17,271 nt of DNA. Source: XYB2-FULL-45-11 sp964355525. GTDB taxonomy: Bacteria > Patescibacteriota > Patescibacteriia > UBA9934 > GWF2-40-263. The position numbers and the translations under genes are program-made. The stretch lies in contig CAYHDY010000020.1 in assembly GCA_964355525.1 (NCBI GenBank), positions 1-17,271 of the forward strand, read 5' to 3'. Positions 6,878 through 13,780 of this stretch are shown here, piece after piece. The notes beneath the pieces are model-generated. The model was not told the origin of the DNA. It did not search any database and saw nothing but the letters and a program-made list of their open reading frames with translations. The number at the start of each line of letters is the position of its first letter. Positions within the stretch are counted from its first letter, which is position 1.

Positions 6878-7297
6878 TTAAGACTCAGACAATTCAGAAA
6901 AAGTTGTTTTAATCGTGTCGGCGATCACCTGTTTGATCGCTTCTTCGTTTTGCATTTCCTCTTTTGCTCTTTCCGAATAATAGGCATCCATGACAGATTT
7001 CTTTGTAAGAAAATCTGTTACATCGATTGATTTTATGGATTCTTCGAGCGCGAGATCTTGTTTCTCTCTTTGTTCTTTATACAATGCTTCGATCTGTTGA
7101 AATGCTTTTTCCATTTCTGTCTTCGTCCGTTCGTACAATGCTTTCCGTTCTACGAGCGACTCCGCAAGCCAATGATCGAGCGTTTCAAAAAAAACAGATT
7201 CGGATATTTTTGTTTTCAAAAGATTTGTGAGTTCTTGTTTTTTCTCAGAAGAAAGAAATGACTGATGAATCATCTCAACGAAATCTGGTTTTTTCAT
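6878..7297 (-). CDS. Small helical protein of unknown function
   Basis: This is an unrecognised 139-residue protein rich in Glu, Lys and Gln, with no signal peptide or membrane segment. Residues about 45-90 are predicted by eye to be a coiled coil (repeated charged heptads around ERTKTEMEKAF and LYKEQREKQ). No cysteine is present and no catalytic motif is visible. The start codon lies 1 bp after the stop of the upstream helical-protein gene (TGATATG), so the two are co-expressed and may form a complex. The shared terminator at 6843-6876 ends the unit. Confidence 0.65.
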   Translation of the reverse strand: MKKPDFVEMIHQSFLSSEKKQELTNLLKTKISESVFFETLDHWLAESLVERKALYERTKTEMEKAFQQIEALYKEQREKQDLALEESIKSIDVTDFLTKKSVMDAYYSERAKEEMQNEEAIKQVIADTIKTTFSELSES

Positions 7298-7298
7298 A

Positions 7299-8177
7299 TC
7301 AAGGTTTGATCATGCGTTTCGCAAGTTGTTTTGCTTTATTCGTAAGTGCTTCAAACGCGCGATTATTTCGAAGTGCTTGGCCAGCAACAACAGATGCATC
7401 AATCGCAATGTCCGCGACAGCTTTCGTTTCTTGTCCGATCAATTTCATCATCGCTTTGAGATGCGACGAAAACTGATTCAAGTTTCGCGGGATATTAAAT
7501 TTCTTTGCGTAAGCCATCGGGGCGTTCCAAAGCATCGTCTTCAATGAATCTTTTCCCGTCTGTTTCAACTGTTCAAGCGATTTATCAAAACTCATTTCAC
7601 GTCCGAACATACGTTCATGTCGTTCCAATTCTTCTTTCGCTTGCAATATTTTCCCAAGATCTGCGGCGAGATCGGGGTTACTTGCAAGAACCGCGCGAAG
7701 ATCCGCGGCACCAGTGACTCGCGTGTCTCTCGAAAAACGTGCAGCAAGAGCAAGAATCAGTTTTGTTTTTTCTGCAGCGTCTGTCACAATCGCATTTGCC
7801 GGAGCCTCACCGCTAAATTTATCTCTAAAATATTTTTGAGAGGCTCGTAATTCTCCTGAAGTTGGAACAGCCCCAATTGTTCGAAAAATAGATGGATTGT
7901 CTGCGTGTTCCTTGAACTGATCCATTTCTTTGGATCCGAACAGTTCGTACATTGCCGCAAGAAGATTTGAAAATTCTTTCGAGTCGTAATCGATAGCACT
8001 GTTTAAAACAACTTCGCGATCGACTGCTTTCAATCGCGCATCAAAAATCGCTTTTTCCGCTTGTTCTGCCGAAACACCGTGGGTTTTTGCAAATTCAGCA
8101 GCCTCTTTTTTAAATTTAACCTCGTTCCATTGAAACGGAGCACGGGCAATATCCTTCATTGTTTCCTTAAATGCCAT
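7299..8177 (-). CDS. Cytosolic helical protein of unknown function
   Basis: I recognise no family in this 292-residue protein. It is almost entirely helical, with many Ala, Lys, Glu and Leu residues, lacks cysteines, and shows no signal peptide or clear membrane helix. Short Ala-rich helices alternate with polar loops; a basic stretch near 195-240 contains KKFNIPRNLNQF, and the C-terminus is Lys-rich. There is no nucleotide-binding motif. It is the first gene of a two-gene unit with the small helical protein downstream. Its ATG is preceded by a TATAAT (8209-8204, minus) and a 10-bp dyad, so its expression may be controlled at that dyad. A structural or adaptor role is possible but would be a guess. 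Confidence 0.65.
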   Translation of the reverse strand: MAFKETMKDIARAPFQWNEVKFKKEAAEFAKTHGVSAEQAEKAIFDARLKAVDREVVLNSAIDYDSKEFSNLLAAMYELFGSKEMDQFKEHADNPSIFRTIGAVPTSGELRASQKYFRDKFSGEAPANAIVTDAAEKTKLILALAARFSRDTRVTGAADLRAVLASNPDLAADLGKILQAKEELERHERMFGREMSFDKSLEQLKQTGKDSLKTMLWNAPMAYAKKFNIPRNLNQFSSHLKAMMKLIGQETKAVADIAIDASVVAGQALRNNRAFEALTNKAKQLAKRMIKP

Positions 8178-8180
8178 AAA

Positions 8181-8206
8181 AATGTCGAGATTATGTTCTC
8201 GACATT
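8181..8206 (-). promoter_or_regulatory. 10-bp dyad next to a TATAAT box, terminator or operator
   Basis: The arms AATGTCGAGA (8181-8190) and TCTCGACATT (8197-8206) pair perfectly around a 6-nt loop. On the minus strand the dyad follows the aminopeptidase stop and ends in TTTTT just before the next ATG (8177), as a terminator would. A TATAAT at 8209-8204 overlaps its first bases, so it could instead be an operator over the start point of the helical-protein pair. Confidence 0.6.
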
Positions 8207-9206
8207 ATACTCGAAATTCACCATCTTGATACACAACTTCCTCATCCATCGTTATTTTATCAATATCGACAAACACATCCACATGATATCTCCCTTTCTT
8301 GCGATGCAATCCTGGTTTTGCGTAAATGGCGTGTTTGGCACCGAGGGAAAGATGCATGCCGTATTGGCGCTCGAATGCGGTGATGTCGTAAACGATTTTG
8401 TGTTTGCCCATCGCGCGATTGAGTCCGAGACCAAGCTCTCGAACGATGACTTCCTCATCTTCACGAATACGATCGAGGATGCCGCGAAAATCTTCCGGCG
8501 CATCCGGTGCAGTTAAAATTCCATCACGAACGATCACCTTAAACGGTTCGACAATTTGAATGTAGTGATCTTGATTCGCATATCCGAAAATCATTGCTTC
8601 CCCGTTCACCTTCGTCAAATCTTTTGCCTCTGTAAATACTTCCCCGATCGGAAATGTTCCGCCGACATTTTTCATTCCCGTGTAATCTCCAATGTTCAAC
8701 TTTGTCGGTTCCATTGGCGTGTCGTATGTGAGTTGTGTTCCGGCACATTCAACAATAATCTTCGAACAGGAATCGAGTCGAGACTTTAATCCGTGACCCA
8801 TCGCATGATAAAATTCTTTTTCATAGGCGAGTGCTTCGATATAAACCGGGAACTGCGGTTCTTGAATGCGCGCAAGATGCACGTGTTCGATCGTTTTCAA
8901 TCCGCGCGCAAACAATTCGATCCGAATGCGAAATTCATTGAGTCGAAAATTCATGGACTGCACAAGAATCACAAGATCACCGGATTTGAGCGAACGAATT
9001 TTGTGAACGATTTCCTCCGGAGTCGTCGAATCGAAATCCAAAAACTCTCCATTCGGAAGCGCCGCTCGATATCCGTCTGTGATGATTCGAGTCAGCGGCG
9101 CAACGGTATCGTAAATCACAAGTGCATGCTCGGTTGGTTGCAATCGAACGGCGTCGTTCACAATGTCCGTGAGATGTTTGGTTGCGGTGGATATCAGCGT
9201 ATTCAT
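8205..9206 (-). CDS. M29-like metallo-aminopeptidase
   Basis: From the ATG at 9206 the protein has 333 residues; a TTG six codons upstream is possible but lacks a ribosome site. The C-terminal half resembles peptidase family M29 (aminopeptidases T/AmpS/PepS): a Glu in the GEVFTEAKD segment, a Glu in RELGLGLN, then YGMHLSLG and finally HVDVFVDID. These fit the Glu, Glu, His, Tyr, His, Asp ligand order for the two-metal site. The N-terminal part is shorter than in typical 400-residue M29 enzymes. No signal peptide is present, so it should act on peptides in the cytosol. A weak TTGCCA-17-TTAACT promoter (9244-9216, minus) is possible. The gene is a single unit between two hairpins. The exact cleavage preference cannot be read. 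Confidence 0.78.
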   Translation of the reverse strand: MNTLISTATKHLTDIVNDAVRLQPTEHALVIYDTVAPLTRIITDGYRAALPNGEFLDFDSTTPEEIVHKIRSLKSGDLVILVQSMNFRLNEFRIRIELFARGLKTIEHVHLARIQEPQFPVYIEALAYEKEFYHAMGHGLKSRLDSCSKIIVECAGTQLTYDTPMEPTKLNIGDYTGMKNVGGTFPIGEVFTEAKDLTKVNGEAMIFGYANQDHYIQIVEPFKVIVRDGILTAPDAPEDFRGILDRIREDEEVIVRELGLGLNRAMGKHKIVYDITAFERQYGMHLSLGAKHAIYAKPGLHRKKGRYHVDVFVDIDKITMDEEVVYQDGEFRV

Positions 9207-9260
9207 ATCTCGGACAGTTAACAAGAAAAAACCGGTTTTGGCAAGAATAAAAGTAAAAAC

Positions 9261-9289
9261 AAAATATCCGGCATGGTGCTGGATATTTT
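9261..9289 (-). terminator. Intrinsic terminator of the histidine kinase unit
   Basis: The arms AAAATATCCGGCA and TGCTGGATATTTT pair over 13 positions including one G-T wobble, with a 3-nt loop, followed on the minus strand by GTTTTTACTTTT. It lies just downstream of the kinase stop at 9303. Confidence 0.75.
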
Positions 9290-9302
9290 TAGGCCAATCA
9301 AT

Positions 9303-11798
9303 CTAATCCGTGGGCAATTCAAACCAGAATGCGCTCCCTTTTTTTTCTACGGAAGAGAAACCGATCGTTCCGTGGTGAATGTCGATGTAATGTTTTGAGA
9401 TAAAGAGACTCAATCCGGAAGCATCCGGTCTCATCAATGTGGCATTCCATCCGCGATGGAACCGTTCAAAAATGTGTGCTTGTTCTGTTTCAGGAATTCC
9501 GATTCCCGTATCTGAAATCTCAAAACGAACTTTATGATCTTTTGCAAAAAGTTTTACCTCGATGTGTCCACCGACATTTGAATAGGCAATCGCGTTATCG
9601 ATCAATCGCACAATGACATCCCGAATCTTCACAGCATCCATTTCTATCTCTGGAATAGATTTTTTTGGCATCAAAATTTCATACGTTATCTTTTTTAAGA
9701 GAGATGCTTGCAGTTTTTCTTCACACACGGAAGAAAATAATTCTGTGATGTTCACATGATCTGTCTCCAATCGAATACGTCCCTCTTCTATATCAATCGC
9801 CGCAAGTAAATCATCGATACGTTCAATGATTTGTAAATTTGCCGCATACGCTCCGCGCAAAGCCTCCTCCTGAGAAGGAACAACGTCACCTCGCTGTCTT
9901 TCCAAAATCGCACCCAAGTTCCAACGAATCACCGTAAGCGGCGTGCGTAATTGATGCGAAACAATCTGAATGAAATTATTTTTGAGTTGATTAATTTCTT
10001 TTGTGCGTTCTTCAACTTTTTTTCGCAAACGCAATGTTGCAATTCCAAACGCAAGATCGTCTGCAAGCTCTTCCAGAATTTGAACTTCCTTTTCACCGAA
10101 AGAATCCGACTCGCTGGAATAAATATTCAGAGCGCCGAATGTTTGTTGTCCGCTCAAGAGTGGAACGGCGATCGAAGATTTATATCCGCGTGCGACAGCC
10201 GCTTCTCGCCATGGTGTCATTTTTGGATCTTTCAAAATATCGTGTGCAATCTGTGTCTTTCCTGTGCGTATTGCAACACCTGTCGGACCACGACCATATT
10301 CATCATCTGCCCATGTCACTTTAATGAACGTAAGATAATCCGTCCCGAATCCTGCTTGCGCAACCGGATGTACCGTTTTTTCTTTATCTTGTTCCGCAAA
10401 TCCAATCCACATTAATCGATAGCCGCCTGACTCGACAATCACTTTCGAAATTTTATCCAGTAATACGTTCTCATCTGTAATACGAATCAATGCCTGGTTA
10501 TTTTCATTAAGCATGCGCAACGCGCGATTCAGACGAACAAGTTCTCTGTCTGCAACTTCACGTTCAACGCGAATACGATGAGATACGATTCCAAATGCAA
10601 GATCACCCGCAAGCTCTTCCAGAATTTTAATTTCTTTTTCATTAAACGCATTGATCTCACCGGCATAAATAGTAAGAACTCCGAATGTTTTTCCACCGCT
10701 AATAAGCGGCAACGCAATCGAAGACTTAAGACCATTTTTCAACGCAGATTCTCTCCAAGGCAACATCTTTGGATCATTCGCAATGTCGTTGGATGTCTGT
10801 GTCTTTCCTGTTCGAATCGCCGTACCTGTTGGTCCGCGACCTTGTTTTTCGTCTGCCCAAGAAACATGAAGTGACTTGAGATATTCTATTCCAGACCCAA
10901 ATTGCGCAACCGAACGTACCGTTTTTACCGTGTCTTGTTCTGCAATTCCGACCCATGCCAAACGATAACCACCTTCTTCCGCTGCAATACGACACGTTTC
11001 ATTTAACAACGTTTTTTCGTCCGCGGCACGAATCAATGTTTGATTGATATCACTCACCATTTGTAACGCACGATTCACGCGAACAAGTTCTAACTCCGCC
11101 ATTTTACGATCCGTAATATCACGTGCCGTGGCGTACGTAACCCCCTCTTCTTTATTATAATTCGCACGCCATGAGAGCCATAGAATCTTCCCATCCTTGC
11201 ATACATAACGATTCTCAAAATTCAATGAGGAACCGGTTTTGATTTGTCGTGCCATTTCATCAAGTGCTGGTTGCTTGTCATCCGAATAAATAAAATCAAT
11301 AAATGATTTTGAAAGGAGTTCTGTCTCGGAATAACCGAGTTCATTTACACATGTTGGATTCACCTTCTTAAATGCCCCATTTGGATCCGCAATCACCATG
11401 ATATCCGTTGATAAATTGAAGAATTTAAAATATTGTTCGCGTTCCTGTTCAACTTTTTTAAGTTCTGTAATATCCGTACCAAAAAGACGAAATAGATTTG
11501 TTTTTGGAACCTTCGTTAACGTTTGCGTATAAAAACATCCGTCTACGAAAACTTCACGTGTGATGATGTTTAAATAATTTTTGGGTGTCTTTTGAAAAAA
11601 TCTTTCAAGACCTCGCAAAAACGGATGTTGCATCCAAAGCGATTCCATGTCCGGAAATAAACGTTTTGCTGCAGGGTTCATGTATTGAACCGTTCCCGAA
11701 AAATCCAATTGAATAAGCGGGTTTGGATTATATTCGGGAAAAGATACAAGATCCGGTTTTTTTTCGGAGTCTATAAAGACAGGTAAATCTTTTTTCAT
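9303..11798 (-). CDS. Soluble PAS-PAS-GAF-GAF sensor histidine kinase
   Basis: The protein has 831 residues and no membrane segment, so it senses in the cytoplasm. The order is PAS 1 (about 22-112, ending GTDITELK), PAS 2 (about 118-233, ending ARDITDRK), GAF 1 (about 238-408), GAF 2 (about 418-590), a coiled linker, HisKA with SHQLRTP (phospho-acceptor H615), and HATPase with DNAIAYS (N735), DTGIGI (763-768), FERF (777-780) and ASGLSL (793-798). The two GAF units are near copies of each other (GRGPTG, AIRTGKTQ and KSSIA in both). The G2 box reads SGLSL rather than the common GLGL, which may affect the ATP lid. No response regulator is adjacent, so it is an orphan kinase here. It lies 61 bp after the pirin gene with no terminator between. 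The ligand is unknown. Confidence 0.92.
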   Translation of the reverse strand: MKKDLPVFIDSEKKPDLVSFPEYNPNPLIQLDFSGTVQYMNPAAKRLFPDMESLWMQHPFLRGLERFFQKTPKNYLNIITREVFVDGCFYTQTLTKVPKTNLFRLFGTDITELKKVEQEREQYFKFFNLSTDIMVIADPNGAFKKVNPTCVNELGYSETELLSKSFIDFIYSDDKQPALDEMARQIKTGSSLNFENRYVCKDGKILWLSWRANYNKEEGVTYATARDITDRKMAELELVRVNRALQMVSDINQTLIRAADEKTLLNETCRIAAEEGGYRLAWVGIAEQDTVKTVRSVAQFGSGIEYLKSLHVSWADEKQGRGPTGTAIRTGKTQTSNDIANDPKMLPWRESALKNGLKSSIALPLISGGKTFGVLTIYAGEINAFNEKEIKILEELAGDLAFGIVSHRIRVEREVADRELVRLNRALRMLNENNQALIRITDENVLLDKISKVIVESGGYRLMWIGFAEQDKEKTVHPVAQAGFGTDYLTFIKVTWADDEYGRGPTGVAIRTGKTQIAHDILKDPKMTPWREAAVARGYKSSIAVPLLSGQQTFGALNIYSSESDSFGEKEVQILEELADDLAFGIATLRLRKKVEERTKEINQLKNNFIQIVSHQLRTPLTVIRWNLGAILERQRGDVVPSQEEALRGAYAANLQIIERIDDLLAAIDIEEGRIRLETDHVNITELFSSVCEEKLQASLLKKITYEILMPKKSIPEIEMDAVKIRDVIVRLIDNAIAYSNVGGHIEVKLFAKDHKVRFEISDTGIGIPETEQAHIFERFHRGWNATLMRPDASGLSLFISKHYIDIHHGTIGFSSVEKKGSAFWFELPTD

Positions 11799-11859
11799 AG
11801 AAACAATGATGAATACCTGTTATCAGAAAAGCTTTTTGAAAAGGTTATACGTAACAATA

Positions 11860-12594
11860 TCACATCAATACCTCTATCATCAAAACTTCCGCACCTTTTT
11901 TTGTTGACAGTATCACTTGCTTTGTTTCAAAGATTCCAACAGTGTCTCGTCGATTAAATTGGACGCCGTCCATCTCTATTTCTCCTTCAACGACAAAAAT
12001 ATAAACTCCGTGATTCTCTGATTTTATTTTAAATTCAATTGAATGACCCGGTTCGACAACAGCACTCGAAATAGATGCGTCTTGATGTATCGCTAGCAAT
12101 GGACGACCGCGACGATCCGCATGAATCGCTGTTTCCATATCCGACACAACAAGTAATTGCACAACATTCTTCTCTGTCGAATTGCGAAAGGATTTTTGAC
12201 CATATCGTGGTTCAATTCCTCGATCTGCCGTTTCAATCCAAATCTGAAACAACTCGAGTCGTTCCGACTTTGAATCATTGTGTTCCGAATGCATTACCCC
12301 GCTTCCTGCGGACATGACCTGAACATCCCCAGCTGGAATCGTTCCGATATTTCCCATGCTGTCGCGATGCGTCAATGTCCCCTTCATAACAATCGTGATG
12401 ATTTCCATGTCACGATGACTGTGCGCGTCAAAACCAGACATCAGATCAATCATGTCATCATTCAAAACACGAAGCGATCCGAAACCCATGCGGGACGGTT
12501 CATACCAATCTGCAAAACTGAAACTATAATAGGTATGCAACCAACCATGTTCCGCACGACCACGATCGCTTGCGCGATGAATTTGTTTTTTCAT
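11860..12594 (-). CDS. Pirin-family bicupin protein
   Basis: Pirins are two-cupin metalloproteins; some bacterial members act as quercetin dioxygenases, others as regulators. The ATG at 12594 gives 244 residues and has an AGGA ribosome site at 12604-12601, which decides this start over a longer frame. The N-terminal cupin shows DAHSHRDMEI and MHSEHN, giving the expected metal ligands H58, H60, H102 and E104. The pattern FADWYEPSRMGFGSLRVLNDD is typical of the YhhW type. The C-terminal cupin (about 160-244) lacks these ligands, as usual. It begins 2 bp after the small kinase stop and is followed by the histidine kinase, so the three may be co-transcribed. The substrate is unknown. Confidence 0.9.
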   Translation of the reverse strand: MKKQIHRASDRGRAEHGWLHTYYSFSFADWYEPSRMGFGSLRVLNDDMIDLMSGFDAHSHRDMEIITIVMKGTLTHRDSMGNIGTIPAGDVQVMSAGSGVMHSEHNDSKSERLELFQIWIETADRGIEPRYGQKSFRNSTEKNVVQLLVVSDMETAIHADRRGRPLLAIHQDASISSAVVEPGHSIEFKIKSENHGVYIFVVEGEIEMDGVQFNRRDTVGIFETKQVILSTKKGAEVLMIEVLM

Positions 12595-12596
12595 AA

Positions 12597-13100
12597 TTAT
12601 TCCTGCATAAAATATCGACACATATCTTGTAAAATTTCTTCGGGAGATTTTGTTGCGTCGAGGATGCAATCAACCATGGATGCATATCGTTGTTGCGAGA
12701 CAATATTTTTTTGGAACTCCGCTGTTACATCTCCGATCCCCTCCTCGCGCATTCGCTTTTGATTCCGTGTCTGCAAAGATTCTTCATCAAGTTTCAACAA
12801 GAAAATTGTCGCACCGGATGTGTGTAAATTTTGAGCGAATATCTCATTCATCCCGCTTGTAAAAAAATGTAGGATATTCGATTTCGCAACGCGTTCGAGA
12901 GCGCGCGGGACAATTTTACGATTGCGATATTCGGAATCCTCCGGCCACACTCCCCCATTCTCGATCAAAATCTCATCATCGAGATCCGTCGCGGGAAGTC
13001 CATACCTATCACGCAACAGCTTCATAAGAGTCGTCTTTCCAGATGCAGGCGCACCATATACGACAAATCGTTTGTTTTTCAGGATATCTGATGGATTCAT
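12597..13100 (-). CDS. Small P-loop kinase-like protein
   Basis: The ATG at 13100 gives 167 residues; a longer frame up to 13412 runs antisense-like through the neighbouring kinase gene and is rejected. Walker A is GAPASGKTT (16-24). It is followed by TDLDDEI, which resembles the acidic substrate loop of shikimate- and gluconate-type kinases (D-x-D-x-E-I). Basic residues around TRNQKRMREE could form the LID. This places it in the nucleoside/shikimate kinase group, but no substrate can be assigned. It is separated from the nucleotide operon by a terminator, with its own possible promoter (TGGACG, 17 bp, TAGAAT; 13137-13109) that would give an almost leaderless mRNA. The pirin gene follows 2 bp downstream. 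Confidence 0.72.
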   Translation of the reverse strand: MNPSDILKNKRFVVYGAPASGKTTLMKLLRDRYGLPATDLDDEILIENGGVWPEDSEYRNRKIVPRALERVAKSNILHFFTSGMNEIFAQNLHTSGATIFLLKLDEESLQTRNQKRMREEGIGDVTAEFQKNIVSQQRYASMVDCILDATKSPEEILQDMCRYFMQE

Positions 13101-13108
13101 ACATCCGT

Positions 13109-13137
13109 ATTCTATCGATTCATCCGGAAATCGTCCA
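13109..13137 (-). promoter_or_regulatory. Possible promoter of the kinase-pirin-histidine kinase unit
   Basis: The minus strand reads TGGACG (13137-13132), a 17-bp spacer and TAGAAT (13114-13109), just after the upstream terminator. The expected start point falls almost on the ATG at 13100, which would make the transcript nearly leaderless. The match is moderate. Confidence 0.4.
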
Positions 13138-13140
13138 AAA

Positions 13141-13177
13141 AAATAAAAAGCGCACATCCCTTTCGGAGGTACGCTTT
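13141..13177 (-). terminator. Intrinsic terminator of the nucleotide-modification operon
   Basis: On the minus strand AAAGCGTACCTCC, a GAAA loop and GGGATGTGCGCTTT form a hairpin (six perfect base pairs at the foot, a wobble and mismatch inside, GGA/TCC at the top). It is followed by TTTTTATTTTTTT. It starts about 20 nt after the stop of the small adenylate-kinase-like gene. Confidence 0.82.
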
Positions 13178-13197
13178 GAGCAACACGTACGGTCGTG

Positions 13198-13764
13198 TCA
13201 ACAAATAAGTTGGGCGATGGATGCAACAGTCCGATCGAGCTCGTGTTCCGCGTTTTGGATGAAGAGCGATTCTCCGGCGGGAGAGAAAGTCTCTTCGAAC
13301 ACACTGAGATTGATCTCTTGATCTCTCCGGATGTGATTGATATCCAAATCGCGTTTCCGTCCTGTGGTTGCCGCGTCACGAATGCGACGCTCGAGAATCT
13401 CTCTCGGCTCACTCAGGACAAAGAAAACAGATTTGACGTGCGGAGCAAACTGCTCGGACCAAACATTCTCAAGAATGAATCTTCCGTCTTTCCGAATCGG
13501 CACGACAAGATGTGTATCGAGAATGACGAGAGGTGCGCGCTTGTGCTGTTGAAACCCATCAAGGAACGCGGGTTCCAGCATGCGCATTTTTTCTTCTGGA
13601 GAAAGGACTTCTAGTTGCGATCGATCGAGCCCTTTGAAGGCACGCATCAGTAACTCGGATCCGGACAATGTAACAGAACCTGGGACAGCACGTTGCAATG
13701 CGCTTGCGATGGTTGATTTTCCAACACCGTTGATTCCAAACAGGACAACAACATTCCGTTTCAT
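13198..13764 (-). CDS. Small adenylate-kinase-like P-loop kinase
   Basis: This 188-residue protein has Walker A at GINGVGKS (10-17) and a VILDTH segment (80-85) like the DTH of archaeal-type adenylate kinases. An Arg-rich LID-like region (REILERRIRDAATTGRKRD, about 121-139) follows. This fits a nucleoside-monophosphate kinase or a related small-molecule kinase; the specificity cannot be read. The ATG at 13764 has an upstream AAGGGG at a suitable distance. The gene starts 16 bp after the HAM1-methyltransferase-HAM1 stop and closes the operon at the terminator. In this context it could phosphorylate the modified nucleotide made by the upstream enzymes, by analogy with the T4 dNMP kinase that follows dCMP hydroxymethylase. 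That role is an inference. Confidence 0.8.
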   Translation of the reverse strand: MKRNVVVLFGINGVGKSTIASALQRAVPGSVTLSGSELLMRAFKGLDRSQLEVLSPEEKMRMLEPAFLDGFQQHKRAPLVILDTHLVVPIRKDGRFILENVWSEQFAPHVKSVFFVLSEPREILERRIRDAATTGRKRDLDINHIRRDQEINLSVFEETFSPAGESLFIQNAEHELDRTVASIAQLIC

Positions 13765-13780
13765 TGTGGACCCCTTCTCT

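Noticed and set aside
9228..9239. 12-bp palindrome AAAACCGGTTTT upstream of the aminopeptidase
   Set aside because: It falls in the spacer of a weak promoter and might be an operator, but it is short and made of simple A/T runs, so chance is likely.
12595..12669. Extended N-terminus of the pirin
   Set aside because: An AGGA site and the usual pirin N-terminus favour the ATG at 12594. The extension lies in the kinase reading region.
12597..13412. Long frame that would extend the small P-loop kinase by 104 residues upstream
   Set aside because: The extension overlaps the adenylate-kinase-like gene, crosses its terminator and has no domain character. The Walker A motif is at the normal distance from the ATG at 13100.
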